From Morella rubra (Eukaryota > Streptophyta > Magnoliopsida > Fagales > Myricaceae), in the NCBI GenBank assembly GCA_003952965.2, contig CM025849.1:26483863-26547862 (forward strand): DNA of 64,000 bases. Direction: 5' to 3'. The number at the start of each line of letters is the position of its first letter. The first letter of the stretch is position 1. Under the pieces are notes generated by a model that worked only from the letters and a program-made list of their open reading frames with translations, made no database searches and was not told the origin of the DNA. Below, piece by piece: positions 31,651 through 44,509 of the stretch. The position numbers and the translations under genes were made by a program.

Positions 31651-34600
31651 TGTCACACCCCGTCCTCATACTTACCCCCAGGCTCACCTATTGTAATGGT
31701 ATGCACACAGTCAGAGATTATGGCATGAAAGTCACTAGGAAGTCTTAGTCGATTTACCATGAAACTTAGTGGAAAGCGAAAAAAAAAATAGAATTGTTGT
31801 GTGAAATTGGAAAAGATTTAAGGTAAAAACTCTATGTTTTTAGAAAAAGGCAATGAGTTAGTAAAATCTGAATAGGTTGAAAGTGTTAGATTAGGCTTTT
31901 GAGTAGAAATATGAACTTTGAAATAAAGGATGAGGAAAGAGACACGAAGGAGATTGAAAACCTGAAATAACATGGACATCTTTAATACAGGAAAGTTCAA
32001 ACCGTCCTCCCGGGACTACATAAAAGGCTACATTACAAAAAAATTCGAGAACTTCCTAAATTTCACCGTACAATTTAAAAACTGATTACAAGGAAACAAA
32101 TACCCTGAGACTAACGAAAACACTCTAACAAGCCTAAGAGGGGTACTAATCCTCCTCGTCCGAGTCCGATGTAAGATCAATAATCTTGGACCTCGGAGTG
32201 GCACTACTATTTCCCGTTGGCGGGGCCGGGGAACGTAATCGAACCTTAGCCACTCGGGCGGTACATCCGGCAAACCAAAGTCCTCAAATCGGGTAACGGG
32301 GATAATGGGGGTGAGGGCTCCCTAAAGAACCAGTAGGCCTTATGCTCCACTGATACTTCATGGAAATCCAAAACCCATGTTTGGATCTTGAGTACCAGGA
32401 TATAAGGCTAGAAATCGTAGGTTAACTCGTCCACGAATAGCTTCATTCTTCAACACCCAAGTCACCAAACATTGCAAAAACAACATAAGAGAAAAAGGTT
32501 GAGTCCTATTGACTCAGTAAGGTGGGGGCGGGGAAACATGATCAAACAAATACAGTGCATATAATTCACTTAATGTGGTGTAAAACTAACTTCAAGCATA
32601 ATAAGTATGAACTTGGATGAATTAAAATATGTAATGCATCACACCATCATGGTTTCCTGAGGAGTTCCCGATGTCTGCTCTGTTCACCCCCAGAGTCAGG
32701 TTGTGCGTCCCCTCCCCTTCTATGGGACTGTCCCGTGCGTCCAGCACCAGGACCCTTAACATTACGCCTTAGCGTTCATAAAGGAGCCCACCCACTCCCT
32801 GCAGTGGGGGGTTGCACGTCTCCTAAGTGCCCGGTACCGTCACTACCATTCGGGGAACCCTCGCAGCTAGGGGGTTCCTCACTTTCATTTTCCCTCTTAT
32901 GAATGCAATCTCATATCCAAGCATTAAAGTACACATGTAATATTTCACCCAAACAATGCACACTAATTTGCAATGAACTTGAAAGAAGCATAACACGTTT
33001 AAAGAATAATCATTGACAATTGAAACAACCATGATAATAACTAGTAAGATCTTAGACATTAAACCCATTGAAGGCCTATTGGGCCTCCTTAGACCCTGCT
33101 GGGCCATTCCCAAAGCATTATTGGCTTGGTGCTATTTTAGGGTTATTGGGCCTAAAGTCCATTTAGGCTCCTAAACGGGCTTTGTGATTTGAGCCCTTAT
33201 TTCAACTTGGTTTGAACTCAAATTTGGGCTCCCCCATCAATGTTTTGTGTTCTATCCAACCATGTAATCATCATCTCATTTTGGACCCTTTTACCCTAAC
33301 GAATTAGGCAAAATGCGAATCTGCCCTCAGAGACCTCCAGGGGCATTTTCGACCTTTTCCTTCATCATTTTGGGCTGAAATTTTTACAGGGACCCTAATA
33401 TTAGATAAGGATGATATCTGAAAATTTTCATAAAAAAATAAAACCTGTACCTTAGGGTCGATTTGGGCAGCACCTATGTTTGCCTAAATGCCCTAGATAG
33501 GTGTTCATGCCTTTGATTGATCTATGCTTTTCGAAACTTTAGGCTAAAAATAATTTTAATCTATCAACATAAGGGAAATCATAGAGCACATGAAATATGG
33601 ATTCTTCAAGAAACTTAGAGGCAAACAAAGATCATTTAATCATCAAGGAACATGCATAATGCATCTTTTTCATGCTTTCAACTTCATAACCTCTTCCTTG
33701 AGCCCATGGCTCCTTTCTTTGGCCCCATTTGGCCTTCTTTTGATCAGGGATACTTTAAAGCCTCTTGGCCATCATCATTCTCATTATTGCTCCACATTTC
33801 ATATCACATATGCATGGCATTGAATCATAAAATCATGTAGTGCAACATGCAACACCATAAGCCATTTTTCTTGACCAACCCGTGGCCTATAAGGCTTCAA
33901 GCTTAGGCTTATCGCCACTGCCATAGCTCATAAAGCATGTCCATAACTCTTTTGAATAATCAAACCAACTCAGCAAGCAATCTTATACACATGTTATAAG
34001 AAACATTCATTAAGCCTTAACATGCAAGGTGTCTAGATTAGGTTTTACTTCATGGCACCTATGAACCTTTCTTTTTGCAAAACCTTGAAACCAACATAAC
34101 CCTAACATGTTCATCATTGAATCACAGCTCTATGCACAAAAATATGTATGGTCATTCAACACAGAAGAGAAGAACATGTTATCCATTCTCAACAAAACTC
34201 AAGAACCTAAACCCTTACTTTGGTGATCTCGGTAGCTCTTGATGTTCTCCTTGGCATGGAAGTTTTTCCACCTTCCTTCACTTCTTCTTTTCCTCTTTCT
34301 CTCCTTCCTCTTCCCTCTTGGCCGAATGCTCTCAACACTCACTCCTTCTCTCAAGCTCAAATGGCCGGCTATGTGTGTGTGAAATGCATGGCAAGGGTTG
34401 GCTTTTATAAACCTTGCCATCATTTGGTCAAGGGTGGCTGCCACAAGCAAGCCCCTTGATTGGGTGGCTTGGGCGGCACAAGGGCTGGAGGAGCCAAATG
34501 GCACACTCCCCCTTCCCTAGGTGATGATTAAGAACACTTACACAAGCTAAAATCACTTCAAAATCAAATCAAATGTGATTGCAAGCAAGCATGGCCGGTT

Positions 34601-35215
34601 GGTCCATTTTTGAATCTTACTATTCATGCATCACAAGCCAAGAACATGGGACAAGGGAAAAGGACAAAGAAAACAAGACAAAACAAAGATTTCCTTGTGT
34701 GTTGCCGTGTGACCTAGGGAGGAGAGAGAGAGTGGGACCAACATGACATCAAAGTGGACTTAGGTTAGCCAAATGATTAGCTAAGTTATAAAGTTAATCA
34801 ATGCATATGTTAGAGAAAAGAAATAGGTAATTAGTCAAGTAATTAACTGAGATTAGTGATAGAATAATCAAGATTGACACTAGGTAAAAATTTAGATGTA
34901 AACAAGAGAATGAAAGGGGAAAGAGATTAAGCATACCGAAATCCATTAGGGCAATTAGAACAAATAAATCATGTGTCAAGAAATCAAATCTAATACTTAG
35001 AAAATGTTAAATATGAGCTAATGAAGTATACTTAGGAAAATATCACGTGTTTAAATCAAGCAATAGGAACAGTAAGATATTAAAGAGAGTGGAAGAATTT
35101 TAAACGCATAGAAACCGATAAAATAGAGACAATCACGATCATAATCATTAATTGGCTAAATACGAGAATTCAAGGAAATTAGAGAAATCGGGAAATTTAG
35201 GGAGGGGATATTACA
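31651..35215. mobile_element. Large solo-LTR-like insertion (TG...CA), Ty3-type possible
   Basis: Begins TGTCACACCCCGTCCTC and ends GGGGATATTACA, short inverted ends of the TG...CA type, with near-matching 5-bp flanks GAACA and GATCA. Removal of the segment rejoins the tandem unit exactly as seen uninterrupted at 3409-3460. The 3.57 kb inside shows no gag or pol. Motifs such as the CCCTCAGAGACCTCCAGGGG stretch and long A-rich parts suit a very long LTR. The family is uncertain; a non-coding LARD-type element is the alternative. It is a fossil with no second LTR. Confidence 0.6.
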
Positions 35216-36425
35216 GATCACAATACCCACTAGGCAGCGTTAGCATGGACGAGAATTAAACACGATTTTTCAAACACCAAGAAATGACCATACGAGATTG
35301 TGATGCGTGCAAGTGCGTTACGTAGAGAAAATATCATATTGCGCAAATATATTTTAAAGATTGTTGAAGCTAATTAAGGACTATATCAATGTTTGTTTTC
35401 TATGAAAAATTATGTCAAGTAAGGATATGTAGGAAGTCCACTTGGGTCCTCCTATATCAGTTGCTTCATTGGCCGAACGACGATCCAAAAAACAATTGAA
35501 CCTGCGGACAAAAGACGCCTTATTCACATTGTCTTGTCGAATTTCTTAACAAATGAACTCACTCCGAATGCTTCAGGTAGTATTTTTTTTTTCAAGTATG
35601 GTTTCTGCTTAGTGCTTGCAAGATAGTTTGCGGATCGCACAAAAGTCAATTGCATGGTAATCAGACGACTAGCTAGCTAGCTAGCTTCCTCGCCACTTTA
35701 GTCTTAGAATCTTGCTTGTATTTATAAGACTTGTAGGAAGTGCCTTACCCATTGGGTTTTGTGATATTTAACTTAGTTACCAATCAATGCAATCAATTGT
35801 TGCATAATTTCATAAAAATGGTGTGTGACCTTCACATAGAGTCTATTGTACAGACGAACTGCCTAATAGGGAGTAGAAGTGCAGAGATTTATTTAAATGT
35901 ATAAAATATGGAAACAAATCCAACAGCGTCGTCTTTTTCTTTTTTTTTTAAGATTTCTACGCACAAAATTAAGCCACGTATCCCAATTTTAGTCATTTCC
36001 ACCCGTAGGATCTTGTTGTAACAAAATTCGAGGGCATGATGTAGCGAGCTAATCCGTCTTATGGACTGCTAATACTGGCAAATGTAGTGGATAGACGTCG
36101 TAAAGTCTTGACATCCCGTAGAAATTAAAATCTATCCTTACTTTTCAGTAATTTTCTCGACGAGACTTCGGTTGTTTTATACACTGGCCCACACTCATCC
36201 TCCTTCTATCAAACGTAATATTTTTCCTTCCCGTTTCTTAAAGAATCCGAGTTCGTATGTAGCTGGTTTCATGAATCATTTATACAAGACAGATGATCAT
36301 CATAACCTTTTTTATTAATATGTACGAGGAATCATACTCAATCAGTAAAAAAATGTAGAATTAATCCAAATTTATGATTTGGTCTTTATCTCATAAAGAT
36401 CGAGGATTATTTTTTACTATCATTA
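35216..36425 (+). repeat. Tandem unit U4
   Basis: The best uninterrupted copy of the spacer. It follows in order U1 3440-3798, 8826-9385 and 10868-11200, without the Copia and hAT insertions, and so provides their empty sites. It has no coding sequence. At 36426 a CACTA end begins; the expected continuation (ACATATCATGAG-type) reappears only at 63845. Confidence 0.88.
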
Positions 36426-37329
36426 CACAACAAGAAAAATGACTTTGGTTGTCAAAAAAATTTGTCACCCAAAGTGCCATTTTTGTCACGAAAGGTTTTG
36501 GGTGACAAAACCAAGTTATCACCTGGTTTGTCACCTAATGCATGTTAGCAAAGGTTTTAGGTGACAAATTTTGAGTTTTGTCACACGAAATCGTCCAGAT
36601 TGACAAATAAACCGTTCAAACTGACAAATAAACCGTTGGACGGTTTTCTGATATTTTGACGAAATTCAAAATCATCATGCCCAGTATCGTCCATCCTTCA
36701 CATGAGAGGTGCGAACGGTTGGTCCAATATGATGAAATACATTTTGTCATGGACAATATCTACGTACGGTGAAACAACACCGTCCTGACGGTATTATAAT
36801 TTTGTCCGAACGCCAACATAAAGATGTCCATACTGCTGTTTCATTTATGACGAAATAGTCTTTTATCACCTTCAAAAACCGTTTGAATACGTACATCTAC
36901 AGTGCGGATGCTTATTCAGTTGAACCTATTCGAACATTATTTTGTACTGTTCAGACAGTATATAATTAAAAGACCGTGCGCACACAAGAAATGAGGTTCG
37001 TTTGGACGCCTTTTTTATTGTTCGAACCATTTAAAAATTATTTGCAAATAATATAAATAGAAAGATATTCAATACTCATAATATAGTAAAATGTCTACAA
37101 ATATGCAATAGTCATTAAAAGTAAAAGACTGTGTGCACTCAAATATGCATGTAACCCGCTTTCATCCCCAATACCACAGTGAAATCTCCATTTGGGTGTA
37201 TGACTTTTCCTCTAACTCATGTTGCAACTACATCGCCTCCTTTTTTTCCTACAAAATTAGAAAAGAAAAGAAAGTAAGCACATATGAAACATAAGAGATA
37301 ACGAATGCATCATTAAATCTAACGTTACA

Positions 37330-38100
37330 ACTTACAAAATTTTCCAATGCATCTTCTAATGTCCACATGCCATCCTTATTAGTATGCATTTTTTTATACA
37401 GCAACGTAGGACTAATCTCATCAGACTCTGAATTTTTTTGTATACCAAAAGAAATATAAAACGTGCATATTTAAATACCTAAATCATTTATTTAAATAAT
37501 AACTAAAAAATGTAAATTTATTACTTACTAACAACGCTCTCGCGCGTTGAAAGACCTCGCTCGATGTGTGTACAATCTTCAGCTTAGCTTTATTCTCCTG
37601 GTTGATTGCACTCCACCTTTACATTGTACATTTATAGTTGTTACCGCAATTAATAATAAATAAAATAAATGTTTGGGACGAAATAAAAATTTTAACCTGA
37701 AATTCCTCCCTAGCGAATAAATCACAGACACAAGTTCATTCTTTTTTGTTCATCTGGGGATACGGGTGCTCTAATGCTTTTTCTTTGGAATTGAACACCG
37801 AGTAATGTTGGAACATTCTATTTCTATGCATCCTGTACGCTATGTTCATCATAGACTTCATAGTGATGCGATCCTCGGCTCGGTCATAATCTAGTTGGAA
37901 GTCATCCTTAACATATATAACAGTTAGTAAGTATAAAAGTTTCAACAATTAAAATTTAATAAATTTTACTTACCAACACTCGTTCATCACATATGATTAA
38001 CCTGTCGGGGACATCCTTCCACTTACTCGTCTCAAATGGGACGTGCTGTCGAACGAGCGCACCAATATGACTTGAGAGCATTGAGGACGCCATGTCATCA
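37330..38100 (-). pseudogene. TNPA-like protein remnant (Transposase_24 type)
   Basis: Exon-like pieces on the minus strand: 37975-38100 (MASSMLSSHIGALVRQHVPF, WKDVPDRLIICDERVL, ending at a GTAAGT donor); 37695-37910 (DDFQLDYDRAEDRITMKSMM, MHRNRMFQHYSVFNSKEKAL, CDLFAREEF); about 37540-37620 (INQENKAKLKIVHTSSE, VFQRARAL); and a degenerate last piece near 37330-37450. The layout matches the gene at 21453-22621 exon by exon. The conserved EVY...GSGYVRGLG end is not found, and the last exon has stops, so it is probably dead. Confidence 0.72.
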
Positions 38101-38429
38101 CCTCACATACGAGCTTTGAGTAATGCATAGAAATTTAAAATTCATAATATTTAATCAAGATCGAGGAGGAAAGATACTTACACGCACAACTACTTTGGGT
38201 GCCTACTGACTAGCTATGGGAGGCGACGGTAATTCGTTCCTATCTCTAAGCGAAGGACTTGACACTACTTGTGTATCAGGATTGCTGTCTGCTCAAACTG
38301 ATGAATCGTACCGCAGACGTTTTCCTCCTGCTGGCATGACGTCGTCCTGTGACCAAATAAATCAATATTAGAGGAAAAAAACAGAATGAATTATATTACT
38401 CAAAATGAATATAAAATAAAACGCAAAGT

Positions 38430-39036
38430 AAATTGAAATGATAAAGTTTTTAGTCCTTAGAGTCATATTCTTCATAATCACTACAATATTCACTGAACGA
38501 TTCCAAGGAATCATCACTTCCTTCTATTTCACGTTGTTGTGGACCACTCTCATCGGTTACCAGCACATAAGCGTCGACATCATTTCTAGTCAACAAGATC
38601 ATGTTAAAGGAGCTAAAGTCCACAAAAAGCTCAATAGACTTATTCTCCTAGTATGCTTCACGGTTCGACGGTCCTTCTCCATCTTCACTAGCTTCCTCCT
38701 CAATAGGTGGAACATCATATGTGTTTCTAGGGATAATCTTTTGAACAATCTTCCAGTGACCGCCCACTTCATATCATCAATATAAAACACTTGATTCCCC
38801 TAAGATGCTAGCACGAACGGATCGTCTTTGTACCACATTCGGGATGCATTAATACTAACAAACCGACCATTGTTAGATAGCGACCATTGTGACCGATTCT
38901 TATATCTCTTACAAGGACATCTTATCAATTCACGCCTATCTACACAACTACGGGCTACACTCATAAAATCCCAAACATCATCACTATACTTTGCACTTTT
39001 TAGTCTATCAGCCACATAAATCCAGCCCTTATTCAT
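38430..39036 (-). pseudogene. CACTA transposase (TNPD) head-to-tail deletion remnant
   Basis: The minus strand starts MNKGWIYVADRLKSAKYSDD and reads IRCPCKRYKNRSQWSL, the transposase-associated N-terminal domain with its CPC...C motif. It then passes within about 25 residues to MWYKDDPFVLAS and QVFYIDDMKW, the C-terminal DUF4216 region, and an acidic tail with several frame changes. The whole central transposase (normally many hundred residues, including the catalytic part) is missing. This is what an internally deleted En/Spm-type element leaves. It cannot act as a transposase. Confidence 0.78.
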
Positions 39037-39076
39037 ATTGTTCCTTCAAAGAGAAAATACAAACTATAATGCAAAC

Positions 39077-40354
39077 TGAGAGGGCAAAAACAACCCAAGA
39101 CAGGGGGTGAATTGGGTTTTATAAAAACTTTTGTCCTTTTTCTTATAAAACCGAATATGCAGAGACCCCTTTCTAAAGAGCAAGAGAGTAGATCTATATA
39201 ATCAAGGACTATAATGAAGAATAAAAGGAATAGATAAACAAGCACAACAAATAGATATCAATAATAAATAGAGATAAGGGTAGAGAGATGACACCGTGAC
39301 TTTTAGGTGGTTCGCCAACACTTGCCTACGTCCACCCGAAGGCTATTGACTTCCTTGGGCTTTCTTCACTATCTTCCAAATAGTAAGTACACCTTAGCTT
39401 CTCGGGTGCTAAGGAACCTTTACAAAGTGTTTTTCGAGCTTACACTTTAACTCACTCTCACAAATCCTCACAACCTAGAGGATTTCTTCTACCCAACAAG
39501 TAGGACAAGTGTTTTCCCAAACACTCACGTGTTTTTCAAGAATGGGTACAAAGGGAATCTTAGTAAAGGCTCTTTAAGCTGAATAAACAAGTATGAAGTA
39601 CTGAGGTGTGCAAAGAGACAAGATTCACAAAGAAAGCAACAGTATTTGCAGGTGGGAGTACAAGCTTTCTTGGTTGGTGGAGCTTCTTTCTTCTTCAAAG
39701 CTTTTTCTCTCTCTAGAAATTAGGGTAAGAGTTAATAGCGCACACTTCCACCGTTTTCTCTCTCCATCTTCTTCTATTTAAAGCTCCTAGGGCACCAAGG
39801 GTCTTCTTGTAAAGTTTGAGTGCCGTTGGAGGTCATTTGAGACAATTTGAAGACTTTTGGAAGAGTTGACGTCGCTTCAGGATTTCTGCAAAATCGCAAT
39901 GTGTCGACACATTGATGGTATGTGCTGACACATTAAAATTTGGCCTGAAAAAACTCTCGGTGTTAGTTCAATGTGTCGACACTTCCAACACTTAGTCAAA
40001 AAATTCGAATGACTGAAAACAAACTCTCGGGTAGTAGTTCAATGTGTCGACACTATGGTCCAATGTGTCGACACTTCAACACTTAGACAGAAAAAAAATT
40101 GTTCTTAACAACAACTACCCCAATTCAATAAATCTCAAAAATACTTACAATATAAAAGATGATCAATTAGCAAGTGTAATGATGATCAAGTATGCTTGGA
40201 GAGATTTTAGAATAAGGAAACCTTGATACTCTAAAAATATAATTTTCTTGAAAAGGAATTTCAATGTAAAATCTAAAAGTCTTGAACGAGTTTGAAAACT
40301 TTGTTATCATCAAAATCAAAATGGATTGTTTGTAAGAACAACCTTGGGCTAACA
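39077..40354 (-). repeat. Downstream (3') LTR of the SIRE-like element
   Basis: Starts TGAGAGGGC and ends CTTGGGCTAACA; the borders are TG...CA. It contains several TGTGTCGACACA-type palindromes (39895-40075). It shares nearly all of 47713-48717; the annotated lengths of the two LTRs differ. Confidence 0.9.
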
Positions 40355-40896
40355 ATCTCCCCCTTTTTGATGATGACAAAACCATTTTAAAAATGACAAT
40401 TTGCTAATAAATAGAAAAGCTCCCCCTGAGAACAAGCAGGAGTTTTTCATGATATTTTTAGCAAAAAGGACTTTGAGATTTTACAAAAATTTTGCAAGAG
40501 TTTCCTTTGTAAAAGGAGGTTTCCAAAACTTAAAGCAACACTTCTATATCCTTTCTCCAAACTTCCCAAACTTCAAATTCAAAACAGATCACAAGACTTC
40601 ATATCAGAAGAGTTAAGGATAGAGTAACTACCTGAAGTGAGATTTAGGCAAGCATATCATGCAAAGTGTACAAAGCATTCATAATATCAAATATCAATTC
40701 ACATTAGTTACCATGCATCACTCAGGGAGAATAATCACAATAAGTCAACAATAATCATTACAACTAACCAACAAATTAAATGAAATGTCCTCAAATTAGA
40801 GCAAGGGTATCAGCATACAAACAGGCACTTTTCTCCCCCTTTGGCATCATCAAAAATAAGAAGGCAAGGGAGGTGTCAAGGGTGAGGGCAAGGAGA

Positions 40897-42647
40897 TCAG
40901 GGAGGAGGAGGATGATCGACGTCAAATTTCTTCAACCAGTTGCTCCAAGTCGTTGAGAACCAATAGGTCCATTTCATGACAAGAGGACAAAGATTTCGAT
41001 CAACGTCCATACTAACCTCGGTGGCATTGACTACATCTTGAGCGGATGATTTCAAATCATTCACTGTAGCTTGAATCACCTCGCTGGCCACATGGATATT
41101 GTTGTTGACTTGGTGCTTGAGAAGCCTCACATCCTTGTCAAGAAGATTGAAACACTCATCATGAGCAGCAAACAACTGCTTGATGTCATCAAAGCCCGTC
41201 TTCATGTCAAGAGACAACTTCTCCAACTGCTGACCCAATTTCTTTTGTTCCTCCTTTATGTCCCCAAATGAAGCTTCAAGAGATTCAAATTGAGGCGCAT
41301 GAGAGCGGGAAGGGGGTATTCGGGATGATGACTCCATATGCAAAGAAGGAAATGGAGGAGGGGAGAATGGCTCTCTCGGAGTTCTAGATACATTTGGAGT
41401 TCTGGTGGCAGTGGAAGGAGTTCTAGTGAAGGTATCTTCTTCCTCATCCTCGCTGTTGGCATCAGAATCCGATCCCCTATGACTTCTCTTTTGAGGGGTT
41501 GCATCAGCTTTCTTTATCCAAAAACCTTCATCATTTTGTGTGAACCCCATCAACCTTAGAGTTTTCTGATTATACTCTTTGGATGCCTTGGGTGGTTCCC
41601 GTACTTCACCCCCTAAATCAACATCAAGAATTGAAACATGTGGGTAAAGAACATCCAATAAGGCAGCCCTTGCTTCTTCTTCTCAGTGGCAGCCTTCATA
41701 TGATTTATCATAAGATGACCAAGGTTCATGGGAGTGTGGGTAATCAAGCAGTACATGACAAATAAGTCTAGGAACGTTATGTACTCAAATTTCCCCGTCC
41801 TTGGTAAAATAATGTTACAGACCATATGATGTAAAATTCGTCTCGGAATGCTTAGATCACTGGCTGTGGGTCTAATAACCTCGTCTAGGGTTGATTATCC
41901 AAAACAACCCTAAGGATATGAATGGGATCAACTTCTGACATTCCTATCCACCCATGTGCATCAAAGAATTTCTTCCCACCATCAGGAGCATTTACCATCG
42001 AATTCAAAGAGGAACTAGATAAATCCAAAATTTTTCCATTTACATAACTATCAGCATCCTCAGACTTAGTGAATTGAAAGTTAGCATAAACCAACTTAAC
42101 TAAGTAAACATAGCAATTTACTTTCAAATTCACAAGTATTCCCCAACCTTGAAACTCAAACATCTCTTGAAACCAAACTCATTCTCACTAAACCATTTGA
42201 AATCAGCCCATCTCCCAGCAATGACCTTTCTATTTCAAAAATCTTGAACAAAGCGATTTTTACAAAGACCTGACCTGTAGATGTAGTCTTCAGGAGTGGG
42301 AGTGGGTTCTTCGGTGGTCCTAGCCTTCTTCTTCCCTTTGGAGCCAACAGAGGCTGGTGTTCTTTGAAGGAACGAGTAGGACGACTGGAAGACATTGAGT
42401 GCAGGATTTTGAGAGAAATGGGTCTGTCGGCGGTGGGTTTTTGGAGAGAGAGAGTGGGCGACTGAAATTTGTGAGGGGGAGGCTGAATCGCACGGTTTGA
42501 GAGAGAGAGAGAGAGGTCTGAGAGGGATAGAAGGCCTAAAATGCCAAACCCTAACTCAAATGAGATTGATATACCACGCGTGTCCTTGTTTTTAAAAACA
42601 GTAAACACAAGGAAGTGTCGACACATTATACTCATGTGTCGACACAT
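40897..42647 (-). pseudogene. SIRE-type additional ORF region (coiled-coil, envelope-like position)
   Basis: Between RNase H and the 3' LTR, the minus strand holds a long block with FQGWGILVNLKVNCYVYLV, ARFTPNEGEW-like regions, SKEYNQKTLRLMGFTQNDEG, a serine/proline-rich charged stretch and a predicted coiled coil (EEQKKLGQQLEKLSLDM, DVRLLKHQVNNNI). This is the location and style of the extra ORF of SIRE/Maximus elements, often called envelope-like because of its position; I see no clear signal peptide or membrane segment. Fossil, interrupted. Confidence 0.7.
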
Positions 42648-42931
42648 TGGTCATGCTCCCGAACAAGGTGAAAAGAGCTCTCGGGTGGATGGCTCATGTG
42701 TCGACACATGAAATCATGGTGTCGACACATGCTTCTCCATGGAAGAAAAACCATAAAAACCAGAGGTGCTGACACTTGTTTCACCAAGTGTTGACACATG
42801 GCATGAAACATGATTTTATGAAATAGTTTTAATACCAAAAATCACATAGAATCAATCAACCATCATTCAAAAACATGTACAATGCAATCAATACCACCAT
42901 TTAAGGAGTAAAACAAGTATATAATAGCAAT

Positions 42932-44405
42932 TCAATCCAAAGGAAACTTCATTCCTATTTCTTGTCGAATAAAGCAAAATCTATCCTCATTGAGGGGTTT
43001 TGTGAAAATATCCGCCAATTGAAGGTCGGTATTTACAAACTCAAGAACAATATCCCCTTTTTGAGCATGATCTCTAATAAAATGATGCTTAATCTCAATA
43101 TGTTTTGTCCTAGAGTGCTGAATTGGATTTTTAGTAAGATTGATTGCACTGGTGTTGTCACATTTTATTGGGATGAGAGAATAATGAAGATTAAAATCTT
43201 CCAATTGTTGTTTCATCCACAATACTTGTGCACAACAATTGCCTATGGCAATATACTCGGCTTCCGTAGTTGATAGAGCCACGGAGTTTTGTTTCTTACA
43301 ACACCAAGAGACTAGTGACGGTCCAAGAAATTGGCATGCACCACTAGTACTCTTTCTATCAATTTTACAACCAGCATAATCCGCATCCGAGTATCCTTGT
43401 AAATTGAATTCAACACTCTTAGGATAAAACAAACCAAGATTTTGAGTGCCAACAAGATATCTGAAAATTCTTTTGACTGCAAGGAGATGAGATTCCTTAG
43501 GACATGATTGAAATCTAGCACACATACATACACTAAACATTATATCGGGTCTACTAGCGGTAAGATATAGTAAGGAGCCAATCATACCTCGATACTTCGT
43601 TTGGTCCACATCTTACCTTTTTCATCCTTTTCCATTTTTGTAGATGGACTCATAGGAGTGCTCATAGGCTTTGAATTGTCCATGTTGAATCTTTTGAGGA
43701 GATCTCTTGTATACTTAGCTTGATTATGAAGATGCCTTCACTACATTGTTTGATTTGGAGCCAGAAAGTAGTTCAATTCTCCCATAAGGCTCATCTCAAA
43801 TTCACCTTGCATAACTTGAGAAAACTTTTGACACAAAGATTCATTAGTAGATCCAAAAATAATGTCATCAACATATATTTGAACCGTTAATAACTCATTT
43901 TCCTTTTCTTTGGTGAAAAGAGTAGTATCAATTTTACCTCGTGAAAAACCATTTTCAATAAGAAAGGAACTTAGACGTTCATACCATGCTCGAGGTGCTT
44001 GTTTCAATCCATAAAGCGCTTTTGTGAGCTTGTATACATGATTTGAAAGATTTTCATCTTCAAATCCCGGTGGTTGCTCAACATAAACTTCTTCAGTGAG
44101 GAAATCCATTTAGAAAAGCACTTTTTACATCCATTTGAAAGAGTTTAAAATCTTTATAACAAGCAAAAGCAGAAGCATGCGAATGGATTCTAAACGAGCA
44201 ACAGGAGCAAGGTTTCATCAAAATCAATTCCTTCTTCTTGATTGTAACCTTGGGCTACTAATCTTGCTTTGTTCCTCACCACAACCCCGGATTCATTCAT
44301 TTTGTTTCTAAAAACCCATTTTGTGCCAATAATTGGATAATCCTTGGGTCTAGGAACTAGATGCCATACTTGATTTTTCTCAAATTGTTTTAATTCCTCT
44401 TCCAT
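42932..44405 (-). pseudogene. SIRE-like Copia RT and RNase H region
   Basis: Minus-strand motifs: QVWHLVPRPKDYPIIGTKWV, then GLKQAPRAWYERLS and YVDDIIFGST in the RT, and YRGMIGSLLYLTASRPDI, YSDADYAGCKIDRKSTSG, STTEAEYIA and LADIFTKPLNEDRF in RNase H. Typical for SIRE lineage Copia. Interrupted. Confidence 0.9.
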
Positions 44406-44509
44406 AGCATGGATCCAACTTTCATCATCTTTAGCCTCAGAAAAGTTCTTAGGCTCAAGTTGAGAAAGTAAAGCAAGGTTATTAGCTTGGTGTACAGAGG
44501 ATCGAGTCC

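Noticed and set aside
32640-32900. Possible tRNA or structured RNA in the GC-richer stretch
   Set aside because: I could not form a cloverleaf or find A and B box spacing; no support.
34199-34504. ORFs in the large TG...CA insertion
   Set aside because: No domain or conserved motif, and they lie in low-complexity T- and C-rich stretches.
41071-41559. Plus-strand ORFs in the additional ORF region of the SIRE-like element
   Set aside because: Shadows of the minus-strand coiled-coil reading frame.
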